Below, one piece after another: positions 14,614 through 21,561 of a stretch of DNA of 35,982 nt (its first letter is position 1; every line of letters begins with the position of its first letter). This DNA comes from Kiritimatiellia bacterium. GTDB lineage: Bacteria > Verrucomicrobiota > Kiritimatiellia > RFP12 > UBA1067. The notes under the pieces were generated by a model. It worked only from the letters and a program-made list of their open reading frames with translations, was not told the origin of the DNA and did no database searches. The translations under genes were made by a program, and so were the position numbers. The stretch lies in NCBI GenBank assembly GCA_017454745.1, contig JAFTCL010000035.1, forward strand, positions 1 to 35,982, written 5' to 3'.

Positions 14614-15630
14614 ATGATCATTGTACTCAAAAAGGGTGCCGACAAAAAACAGGTAGAGGGTTTGTTAAATTGGTTGCGCGAGCGCAACATATCGCCGCAC
14701 GTCAGTACCGGTGAACGCGAAACCCTGATCGGCTGCGTCGGCGACGTCGCGAAAATGGACATCGGCCTGGTGCAGGCGCTGAGCGTCGTCGAGCGGGTAC
14801 AACGCATCCAGGAGCCGTACAAGGCGGCAAACCGTAAATTTCACCCCGAAGATTCGGTGATCGACTGTTCCGGGGTCAAGATCGGCGGTGGCGGCTTTCA
14901 CGTAATCGCCGGCCCCTGCAGCGTGGAATCGGTGGAACAGATGATCGGCATCGCCAAGAGCGTGAAAGAGGCCGGGGCGACGCTGCTCCGGGGCGGTGCG
15001 TTCAAACCGCGCACTTCCCCCTACTCGTTCCAAGGGTTGGGAAAACTCGGCCTGGAGATTTTGATGGAGGCCAAAAAAGCCACCGGTCTGCCGATCGTGA
15101 CCGAACTGATGGCGATCGAACAGCTGCCGCTATTCAACGACGTGGACGTGATCCAGATCGGGGCCCGCAATATGCAGAATTTCGACCTGCTGAAGGAGGT
15201 CGGCGCGATGACCAAGAAACCGGTGCTGCTGAAACGCGGCATGAGCGCCACCCTTCAGGAGCTGCTGATGAGCGCGGAATACATCATGGCGAGCGGCAAT
15301 CCGAACGTCATGCTTTGCGAACGCGGCATCCGCACTTTCGAGACCGCCACCCGCAACACCATCGACCTCACGGTGGTCCCGGTGCTGAAGCGGCTCTCCC
15401 ACCTGCCGGTGGTGGTTGACCCCAGCCACGCCACCGGTTACGCGCCGTTGGTCGAACCATGCGCCATGGGCGCCACCGCGATCGGCGCGGACGCGCTGAT
15501 CATCGAGGTGCACAACGACCCGCCGCACGCGCTTTGCGACGGCGTACAGTCGCTGACCCCGCAGATGTTCGAGACCACAATGAAGAAAATCCGGGCGTTG
15601 CGTCCCTACGCTTGGCATCTGGAGCAATAA
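14614..15630 (+). CDS. aroF: 3-deoxy-7-phosphoheptulonate synthase (DAHP synthase, type I-beta)
   Basis: A 338-residue enzyme joining phosphoenolpyruvate and erythrose-4-phosphate, the first step of the shikimate pathway. Residues 1-67 form the ferredoxin-like regulatory domain seen in Thermotoga-type enzymes ([18 protein letters not shown]). The TIM barrel follows with IAGPCSVES (metal-binding Cys102), [25 protein letters not shown] and [11 protein letters not shown]. The ATG at 14614 has AAGGAT 7 bases upstream. It is the first gene of aroF-pheA-tyrA, 18 bases ahead of pheA. The N-terminal domain implies allosteric control by an aromatic amino acid in the family; which ligand cannot be read here. 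Confidence 0.96.
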   Translation: MIIVLKKGADKKQVEGLLNWLRERNISPHVSTGERETLIGCVGDVAKMDIGLVQALSVVERVQRIQEPYKAANRKFHPEDSVIDCSGVKIGGGGFHVIAGPCSVESVEQMIGIAKSVKEAGATLLRGGAFKPRTSPYSFQGLGKLGLEILMEAKKATGLPIVTELMAIEQLPLFNDVDVIQIGARNMQNFDLLKEVGAMTKKPVLLKRGMSATLQELLMSAEYIMASGNPNVMLCERGIRTFETATRNTIDLTVVPVLKRLSHLPVVVDPSHATGYAPLVEPCAMGATAIGADALIIEVHNDPPHALCDGVQSLTPQMFETTMKKIRALRPYAWHLEQ

Positions 15631-15648
15631 AGGAGAGGAGCTTTGCAC

Positions 15649-16797
15649 ATGAAAGATCTAACCGAAATCCGCAACGAAATCGACGAAATCGACGAGCAGA
15701 TGCTAAAACTGTTCGTGCAGCGCATGAAAGCGGCCGGCGAGGTGGTGGCGGCCAAGCGCGGCACCGGCGTGCCGGTCACCAACCCCGCCCGCGAACGCGA
15801 GATTATTTCCAAGATCGCCAAGGCGGCCGGACCGGACTTGGAGAACGAGGCGAGTCTGCTCTTCAAAACGCTGATGGCGATTTCCCGCGGACACCAAAGG
15901 GCGGTCCTGGCCCAGACCGATACGTTTTCCGAATCGGTCAACAAGGCGGTGCGCGAAACGGCGGAACGTTTCCCCTCCGCCGCGACCGTGGCATGTTCCG
16001 GAGTGGAGGGTTCCTATTCGCAACAGGCCGCCTGCCGACTGGTGCAATTCCCGACCATTTTCTACTTCAAAGGGTTCGACGACGTTTTCACGGCGGTCGA
16101 AAAGGGAATGTGCGATTACGGCGTGCTGCCCATCGAGAATTCGGCGGTCGGCAGCGTGACCTCGGTCTATGATCTGATGGCGAAACACCATTTTAAGATT
16201 GTCAAGGCCCTTAAACTCCGCATCCGGCATGTACTGCTCGCCCCGCACGGCGTTAAACTGGAAGACGTCAAGGAGATTTCCAGCCACCCCCACGCGCTCG
16301 CCCAATGCTCCCAGTTCCTCCGCAGCCACCCGGAAATGCGCCAAGTCCCGGCGACCAATACCGCCGCCGCAGCGGAAGAATTGTCCAAGTCGGGACGCAC
16401 CGACATGGCGGTGATCGCCTCCCGCGATTGCGCAGAGCTGTACGGGCTGGAGGTGCTGGAGGAGGACATTTCCGACATCACCAGCAATTACACCCGCTTC
16501 ATCTGCATCTCGAAACGTTGCGAGATCTATCCCGACGCGGACAAGTTTTCGCTGTTGATGTCTCTCGGCCACCGTCCCGGCGCGCTGTCAGACATTCTGG
16601 TGAAATTCGCCGCCGTGGGCATCAACCTAACCAAGCTTGAGTCCCGCCCCGTGCCGGGATCGGACTTCGAATTCCGGTTCATCTTCGACCTTGAGGCCTC
16701 CCCGAGGGACAGTCGGGTGGTGCGGCTGCTCGCCGGCATCGCGAACGATCCGGACGTGGAACACTTCACTTTTCTCGGGGCGTACTCGGAGAAATAG
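15649..16797 (+). CDS. pheA: Bifunctional chorismate mutase / prephenate dehydratase (P-protein)
   Basis: A 382-residue protein converting chorismate to prephenate and then to phenylpyruvate. Residues 1-85 are an AroQ-type helical chorismate mutase (LTEIRNEIDEIDEQMLKLF, with AKR and the following helices). Prephenate dehydratase spans about 102-280 (GVEGSYSQQAA, GVLPIENSAVGSV, and the catalytic-threonine motif SNYTRF). An ACT domain spans about 295-375, with GALSDIL and KLESRP, the Phe-binding signature. The start is the ATG at 15649, 8 bases after GAGGAG; a TTG two codons earlier is less likely. Feedback inhibition by phenylalanine is expected from the intact ACT motifs. Confidence 0.96.
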   Translation: MKDLTEIRNEIDEIDEQMLKLFVQRMKAAGEVVAAKRGTGVPVTNPAREREIISKIAKAAGPDLENEASLLFKTLMAISRGHQRAVLAQTDTFSESVNKAVRETAERFPSAATVACSGVEGSYSQQAACRLVQFPTIFYFKGFDDVFTAVEKGMCDYGVLPIENSAVGSVTSVYDLMAKHHFKIVKALKLRIRHVLLAPHGVKLEDVKEISSHPHALAQCSQFLRSHPEMRQVPATNTAAAAEELSKSGRTDMAVIASRDCAELYGLEVLEEDISDITSNYTRFICISKRCEIYPDADKFSLLMSLGHRPGALSDILVKFAAVGINLTKLESRPVPGSDFEFRFIFDLEASPRDSRVVRLLAGIANDPDVEHFTFLGAYSEK

Positions 16798-16833
16798 CCG
16801 CCGCCGGCCCGGCGGAACGGGAGGGGGTTCTTA

Positions 16834-17610
16834 ATGACGATTGGCATCCGGGGGTTGGGGCTTATCGGCGGATCTTTCCAAAAAGCGTTCGCCAAGGCCG
16901 GCCACAAGGTCGTCAACCTTAAAAACGCGACATCGGAACAGATCCGGAGTTGCGAACTGGTGGTGGTGTGCCTGCCGCCATTGATGGTCGCGCCATGGGT
17001 TAAAGACCATGCGAAGGATTTCTCGCCCGGAACGCTGGTCACCGATGCCGCCGGCGTTAAAAGCGCGGTCTGCGCCGCGTTGGAGGAAACCGCCCGCCAG
17101 TCGGAGTGGACCTTTGTCGGCGGGCACCCGATGGCGGGCAGGGAGCGTTCCGGTTACGAGAACTCCGACGCCAACCTTTTTAAAGGCGCCTCGATGATTT
17201 TCACTCCCTTCGGTTGGACAACGGAAGCGACGCTGGAACGGCTGAAAAATGTTTTTTCGGAAATCGGTTTCGCCCGGTTCGTGGCGACCACCCCCCAGCA
17301 CCACGATGAAATGATCGCCTACACCAGCCAGCTGGCGCACGTGGTGTCGTCGGCCTATGTGCGGGACGAACTCGCCCCGTTGCACGCCGGCTACTCGGCG
17401 GGCAGTTTCCAGGACATGACGCGAGTGGCCACGCTCGACCCGGACATCTGGACCGCCCTTTTCCTCTCCAACCGCGACGCGCTAGACAAGGTGCTGACCC
17501 GGCTGATCGACCGGCTATCCGAGTACCGTAACGACATCCGCAACGGCGACGCCGCCGCCCTGCGCCAGTTGTTGGAAGCCGGACACGCCGCCAAAATGAC
17601 TGCGCACTGA
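16834..17610 (+). CDS. tyrA: Prephenate dehydrogenase (TyrA family)
   Basis: A 258-residue NAD(P)-dependent dehydrogenase giving 4-hydroxyphenylpyruvate from prephenate (or tyrosine from arogenate; specificity cannot be read). It has the Rossmann motif GLGLIGGSF at residues 7-15, VTDAAGVKS, the conserved GGHPMAGRE, and the catalytic-domain helix with TPQHHDEMIAYTSQLAH. It lacks an ACT domain and is therefore shorter than many TyrA proteins. GGAGG lies about 8-12 bases upstream of the ATG. It is the third gene of the operon, 36 bases after pheA, and ends only 8 bases from the convergent CcdA-like gene with no visible terminator between them. Confidence 0.94.
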   Translation: MTIGIRGLGLIGGSFQKAFAKAGHKVVNLKNATSEQIRSCELVVVCLPPLMVAPWVKDHAKDFSPGTLVTDAAGVKSAVCAALEETARQSEWTFVGGHPMAGRERSGYENSDANLFKGASMIFTPFGWTTEATLERLKNVFSEIGFARFVATTPQHHDEMIAYTSQLAHVVSSAYVRDELAPLHAGYSAGSFQDMTRVATLDPDIWTALFLSNRDALDKVLTRLIDRLSEYRNDIRNGDAAALRQLLEAGHAAKMTAH

Positions 17611-17618
17611 AGCGGGGA

Positions 17619-18782
17619 TTAACGAACGCCAAAGACGACGAATGCCGCCGCCAGCAACAAAAAATAGAACGCCATCAAGACTTTCGCCACGGGCAGATGA
17701 CGACGGCTCCACTCCACCAGCGGAGCGACACTACCCACCGCCAGAAACGCGGCCAGCACTGACACCAGCGGCATCACGAACGCGATATTGTAAAAAGTCA
17801 GCAACTCCAGCACCGACCGGCCGGATAGCGGTTGCTGCGCGAGAAACGCCATCACCGGCAGATATCCCTGTCCGGTGCAGACACTCTCCAACACCGTCAC
17901 CGCGCCGCCGGTCAACGCCCCGCCCAGCACCACGCCGCCCCATTGCCAACGCTCCGAAATCCAACGCCGGGATAAGGTCCGTAACGACTCCGGCAACTTC
18001 AGGGTGACGGATTCCGGCACCGGCGTTTTACGGAAACGCCAAGCATCGCGCAGTGAAAGCGCCGCCAAAACCGCCAACAGCGCCGCCATCCCAAAATTCG
18101 TCACGCGCCGCAACAGCGGCAAGGCCGGCAAATGCCGAACCGCGGCCAACAGTCCGGCCCCGATGCACCAGTAAACCAGAAACGATCCGGCGACAAAACC
18201 CAACCCGGTAAACAGGCGAAGCAGACGGCGGGTGCGTCCCAGCGAAAGCACGCTCAAGAAGAAAACCAGCGTAGCGATGGCGCAGGGATTGATACCGTCC
18301 TGGAGTCCGCCGAGAAAGACCATTCCGCGCATCCGCCAGTCCACCGGGATTCCCGAATCTTCCGGGTCTGCGTAATCGTCCGGAGGGGATTGGAACTCCG
18401 GAATCTCCGGCGGCGGAGGTGGCTGCCACCCTTCGCGCTGACGGTCTGTCATCGCGGCGTTGAGCAGATCCACCGCGCCGGTGGAAATCGCGCCGTACCC
18501 GCACAGCATCCGCGAACGGTCCACCACCAGAACCGGCGGCGCGGCGGGCTCGGCGCCGCAACGCTCCGCGTAGGCGAAGAGCAACATGGCGCCATCGCGA
18601 CCGGTCACATCGTGGCTCTCCCAATGGCAAAGGTCGCCGCCCAGCTGGTTGAGCCGGGGAACCACGCGTGTTTCCACCCGTTCGCACTCGGAACAACCGG
18701 GCGAAACGAAGAGGTCAAGCGAAACCGGGACCCCGCCGCTCGACAGCAGGGCCCCGGCTATCAAAACCAGCGACGGAAACAA
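17619..18782 (-). CDS. CcdA/DsbD-like membrane thiol-redox protein with N-terminal thioredoxin-like domain
   Basis: A 387-residue protein. The N-terminus is a short hydrophobic segment, then an exported thioredoxin-like domain with a C30-S-E-C33 pair in LFVSPGCSECERVE. A proline-rich linker (about 120-148) follows, and then a polytopic membrane domain of about six helices. In that domain the CcdA-type redox cysteines appear in GINPCAIATLVFF (Cys167) and ESVCTGQGYLPV (Cys302). Such proteins carry electrons from cytoplasmic thioredoxin across the inner membrane to reduce exported substrates. The start is TTG, 3 bases after the DUF1080 stop, with GGGAG about 9 bases upstream inside that gene, so it is probably coupled to it. 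Substrate unknown. Confidence 0.82.
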   Translation of the reverse strand: MFPSLVLIAGALLSSGGVPVSLDLFVSPGCSECERVETRVVPRLNQLGGDLCHWESHDVTGRDGAMLLFAYAERCGAEPAAPPVLVVDRSRMLCGYGAISTGAVDLLNAAMTDRQREGWQPPPPPEIPEFQSPPDDYADPEDSGIPVDWRMRGMVFLGGLQDGINPCAIATLVFFLSVLSLGRTRRLLRLFTGLGFVAGSFLVYWCIGAGLLAAVRHLPALPLLRRVTNFGMAALLAVLAALSLRDAWRFRKTPVPESVTLKLPESLRTLSRRWISERWQWGGVVLGGALTGGAVTVLESVCTGQGYLPVMAFLAQQPLSGRSVLELLTFYNIAFVMPLVSVLAAFLAVGSVAPLVEWSRRHLPVAKVLMAFYFLLLAAAFVVFGVR

Positions 18783-18785
18783 CCG

Positions 18786-20150
18786 TTACAGCTCCCGCAT
18801 GTAGATGTTCTTGAATTCAATCGGGTCGCCGTGGCACTGCAACTCGATCTGTTCCACCGGGAAGATCGGAATCTTGCGGTCCCAGTAGTTTTCCAGCGTC
18901 ACGTTATCCACCACCAGCTTGCCGTTCAAGGTGACGGTAACCTTGTCGCCAACCATCTTGATATAGAAGGTGTTCCAGCTACCGACCAGATTATCGGCGA
19001 TGCACAGCGCCTGGGACGGATTCTTTTGGTTGTTGTAAAGTCCGCCGGAACCAATGTGCCACTGGTTATGGGCATCCCAGATCTGAACTTGCGGCGAACC
19101 GCGCAGATAGAGTCCGGAGTCGCCCTGAATGGACATGATACGCCAATCGACGTACATCTCGAAATCCTTATAGTCTTTCACGGTGGCCAGCGAATAACCG
19201 CCACGGAAACCGTCAAAGAAAAGCGCATTATCGCGGATGTGCCAGTGGGCCTTCATCTGCTCGTCGGCGATCTTCTGCATCTCGGCGCGTTTCTCCGGGG
19301 TGGCGGCCTGGCGAACCTTCGGGTTGTCAAACTTCTCCTGGGTGGTCACGCCCTTCCAGTTGGTGAGATCCTTGCCGTTGAAAAGCGCGGTAAAACCGGG
19401 CGGCGGGATGTTGTCGGTAGGGTTGGACACCTTATAATCCGCGGGAACTTCCTTAATGCGGATGTTGCGCCACTGCACGTGGTGACCATGGCCGAGCCAA
19501 CCGATGTGGCCGCGCTTGTTATGCAACCCGGGATGCGCGCGGTGGTCGGGAGTATCGCTACCGTCGCCCTTGATATTGGCGATGTCGGCGTCGGTAATCA
19601 TGATACCGTTGAGGATGACCTGAATGCGGGAACCGATCACGCGAACCTCCTCAAAGTTCCACTGCCCGGCCGGCTTAAGGTAACTGCCGTTACCGGCGGT
19701 GGGCTTGAGGCTCTTGCCCTCGGAATCGCGACGCGAGGGGACGATGCCGTAAACCGAACCGTGATATTGGTACTCTTTCAGTTTGGTGTACTGGTCGCCG
19801 CCGTCATCCAGAATCTGCAGCTCGCACATTCCGTGGTAAGCGGAGTCCACGTTCGGGGCCGGAGTGCGGATGCCCAAACCGTTGTTAGCGTTCTTGGGCA
19901 TGCAGACCTCAAAACGGAGAATGAAGTTCTCGTACTCCTTTTCAGTAAGGAGGTTGCCGCCGGACCCGCGGCCCGGCTGGCAAGCCAGAATGCCGCCCGG
20001 TTCGACGCCGTAACTGTCGGTGGCACCGATCCATCCGGTCAAATCCTTACCGTTGAAAAGCGAGACGAACCCCTCGGCGTCCGGCAAATCCGCCAGCGTC
20101 ACCCCAGCCGCCGCGATGGCGGCAAACAACCCGGTTAAGAGTTTTTTCAT
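18786..20150 (-). CDS. Secreted protein with two DUF1080 (3-keto-disaccharide hydrolase) domains
   Basis: A 454-residue exported protein: signal peptide MKKLLTGLFAAIAAAGVTLA (cleavage near residue 20) and two tandem concanavalin-like DUF1080 domains (about 25-215 and 235-454). Each begins with the family motif FVSLFNGKDLTGW / FTALFNGKDLTNWKG. Later strand motifs such as GNGSYLKPAGQWNFEEVRV and GDSGLYLRGSPQVQIWD are also typical. PF06439 proteins are abundant in Verrucomicrobia, Planctomycetes and Bacteroidetes; some hydrolyse 3-keto-glycosides. No catalytic residues can be pinned here. The ATG at 20150 has AAGGAAGGA about 9 bases upstream. It is the gene after thrC, 22 bases downstream. Confidence 0.88.
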   Translation of the reverse strand: MKKLLTGLFAAIAAAGVTLADLPDAEGFVSLFNGKDLTGWIGATDSYGVEPGGILACQPGRGSGGNLLTEKEYENFILRFEVCMPKNANNGLGIRTPAPNVDSAYHGMCELQILDDGGDQYTKLKEYQYHGSVYGIVPSRRDSEGKSLKPTAGNGSYLKPAGQWNFEEVRVIGSRIQVILNGIMITDADIANIKGDGSDTPDHRAHPGLHNKRGHIGWLGHGHHVQWRNIRIKEVPADYKVSNPTDNIPPPGFTALFNGKDLTNWKGVTTQEKFDNPKVRQAATPEKRAEMQKIADEQMKAHWHIRDNALFFDGFRGGYSLATVKDYKDFEMYVDWRIMSIQGDSGLYLRGSPQVQIWDAHNQWHIGSGGLYNNQKNPSQALCIADNLVGSWNTFYIKMVGDKVTVTLNGKLVVDNVTLENYWDRKIPIFPVEQIELQCHGDPIEFKNIYMREL

Positions 20151-20172
20151 GATAACTGTTCCTTCCTTTGTT

Positions 20173-21561
20173 TTAACACGATTGAGCAAGCTTTGACTTG
20201 ACGAACTCCGCGACTTTGGCACGGTCGGCGGCTATCACCTCCATGCGGGCCGGAAGCGACATCAGCGCGTCGATGCGCGGATGCCGCGCCAAATCTTCAC
20301 CGGTGGCCTCCCTGATGGCCGCGCCGAACTTGGCGGGATGCGCGGTGGACAGACAAACCATCGGGGCGGAAGATTCGTTTAAACGCTCCAACGCCACCGA
20401 CACCCCCACCGCAGTATGCGGGTCAAGCAGATAATGGTAACGCGTCCAAAATTCGCGGATGGCGGATATGGTGGCTGCCGAGTCCCCGCGCCCGGCGGCG
20501 AAACCCGCGTCCGGCGGAATGCCGGGAGCAAGCGACCCGTCGCGCCTGAACGCCGCCATCCAAGCCGCGACCTTGGCGGAGTCCCGCCCGGCAAGAAAGT
20601 AGAGATAGCGCTCGAAATTGCTCGCCACCTGAATGTCCATCGAAGGGCTGAGCGTGGGGACGACTTTACCGAGGGAGTAAACCCCGGTGTTGAAATAGCG
20701 GGAAAGAATGTCGTTTTCGTTAGTGGCCAGCACCAGCCGTTCGATCGGGGCTCCCATTTTAAGCGCCACATAGCCGGCGAAAATGTCGCCGAAATTCCCG
20801 GTCGGCACGGAAAACCGGACTTTCGCCGCGCCGGTCAGACCCTGAACCCGGAAAGCGGCGTAAAAGTAGTAAACCACCTGCGCCAGCACACGGGCCCAAT
20901 TGATGGAGTTTACCGCGCCCAGCTTGCAGGCATCGCGGAACGGCAAATCGCCGAACAGCTCTTTGACAATGTTTTGGCAATCGTCGAAAGTTCCGTCCAC
21001 CGCAAGATTGAACACGTTTGAATCCAGCACCGTGGTCATCTGCCGCTCTTGCACCGGGCTGACTCGCCCGTGCGGGTGCATTACGAAAATTCGGATGCCG
21101 GCGCGACCGCGCACCCCGTAGATCGCCGCGCTGCCGGTATCGCCGCTGGTGGCCGCCACGATATTCATCTCGCCGCCGGTATCGCCCAGCACCAGCTCGA
21201 ACAGGTTGCCGAGAAATTGCAGCGCGACGTCTTTGAACGCCAGCGTCGGGCCGTGGAAAAGCTCCAGAATGTGCACCGGCCCGACCTGCCGCACCGGAGT
21301 AACCTCCGGCGTGTCGAAAACCGAGTAGCTCTTCTCCACTACCCTGCGAAGATCGTCCGGGGCGATATCGTCGGCAAACAGCCGGATTATCTCAAACGCC
21401 AAACGGGAATAATCCAGCCCGCGCCAGACCTCCAGCCGGTCCGCCACCTGCGGTATCGCTTCCGGCAAGTACAGTCCGCCATCGCGGGCCAGTCCGGCCA
21501 AAACCGTCTGTTTGAAAGACAACGGCTCCCCGCCGCCACGGGTGCTGATATAACGCATCAT
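20173..21561 (-). CDS. thrC: Threonine synthase
   Basis: A 462-residue PLP enzyme converting O-phosphohomoserine to threonine. It begins with the family N-terminus MRYISTRGG and carries the PLP lysine in FHGPTLAFKDVALQFLG, the phosphate-binding ATSGDTGSAAIYGVRG, and SVPTGNFGDIFAGYVALKMG. Length and the N-terminal form match the class related to E. coli and yeast ThrC, not the short plant/archaeal class. Its ATG overlaps the stop of the upstream kinase gene in an ATGA, with GAGG about 10 bases before, so translation is likely coupled; an ATG one codon later is equally usable. Confidence 0.96.
   Translation of the reverse strand: MMRYISTRGGGEPLSFKQTVLAGLARDGGLYLPEAIPQVADRLEVWRGLDYSRLAFEIIRLFADDIAPDDLRRVVEKSYSVFDTPEVTPVRQVGPVHILELFHGPTLAFKDVALQFLGNLFELVLGDTGGEMNIVAATSGDTGSAAIYGVRGRAGIRIFVMHPHGRVSPVQERQMTTVLDSNVFNLAVDGTFDDCQNIVKELFGDLPFRDACKLGAVNSINWARVLAQVVYYFYAAFRVQGLTGAAKVRFSVPTGNFGDIFAGYVALKMGAPIERLVLATNENDILSRYFNTGVYSLGKVVPTLSPSMDIQVASNFERYLYFLAGRDSAKVAAWMAAFRRDGSLAPGIPPDAGFAAGRGDSAATISAIREFWTRYHYLLDPHTAVGVSVALERLNESSAPMVCLSTAHPAKFGAAIREATGEDLARHPRIDALMSLPARMEVIAADRAKVAEFVKSKLAQSC

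Noticed and set aside
14520..14714. 64-codon frame starting in the aroF leader
   Set aside because: Overlaps the aroF start out of frame, has no ribosome-binding site and no Phe/Tyr/Trp-rich run that would make it an attenuator leader peptide.
18132..20138. 668-codon plus-strand frame opposite the CcdA-like and DUF1080 genes
   Set aside because: It spans two well-supported genes and their junction in antisense; composition artefact of GC-rich codons.
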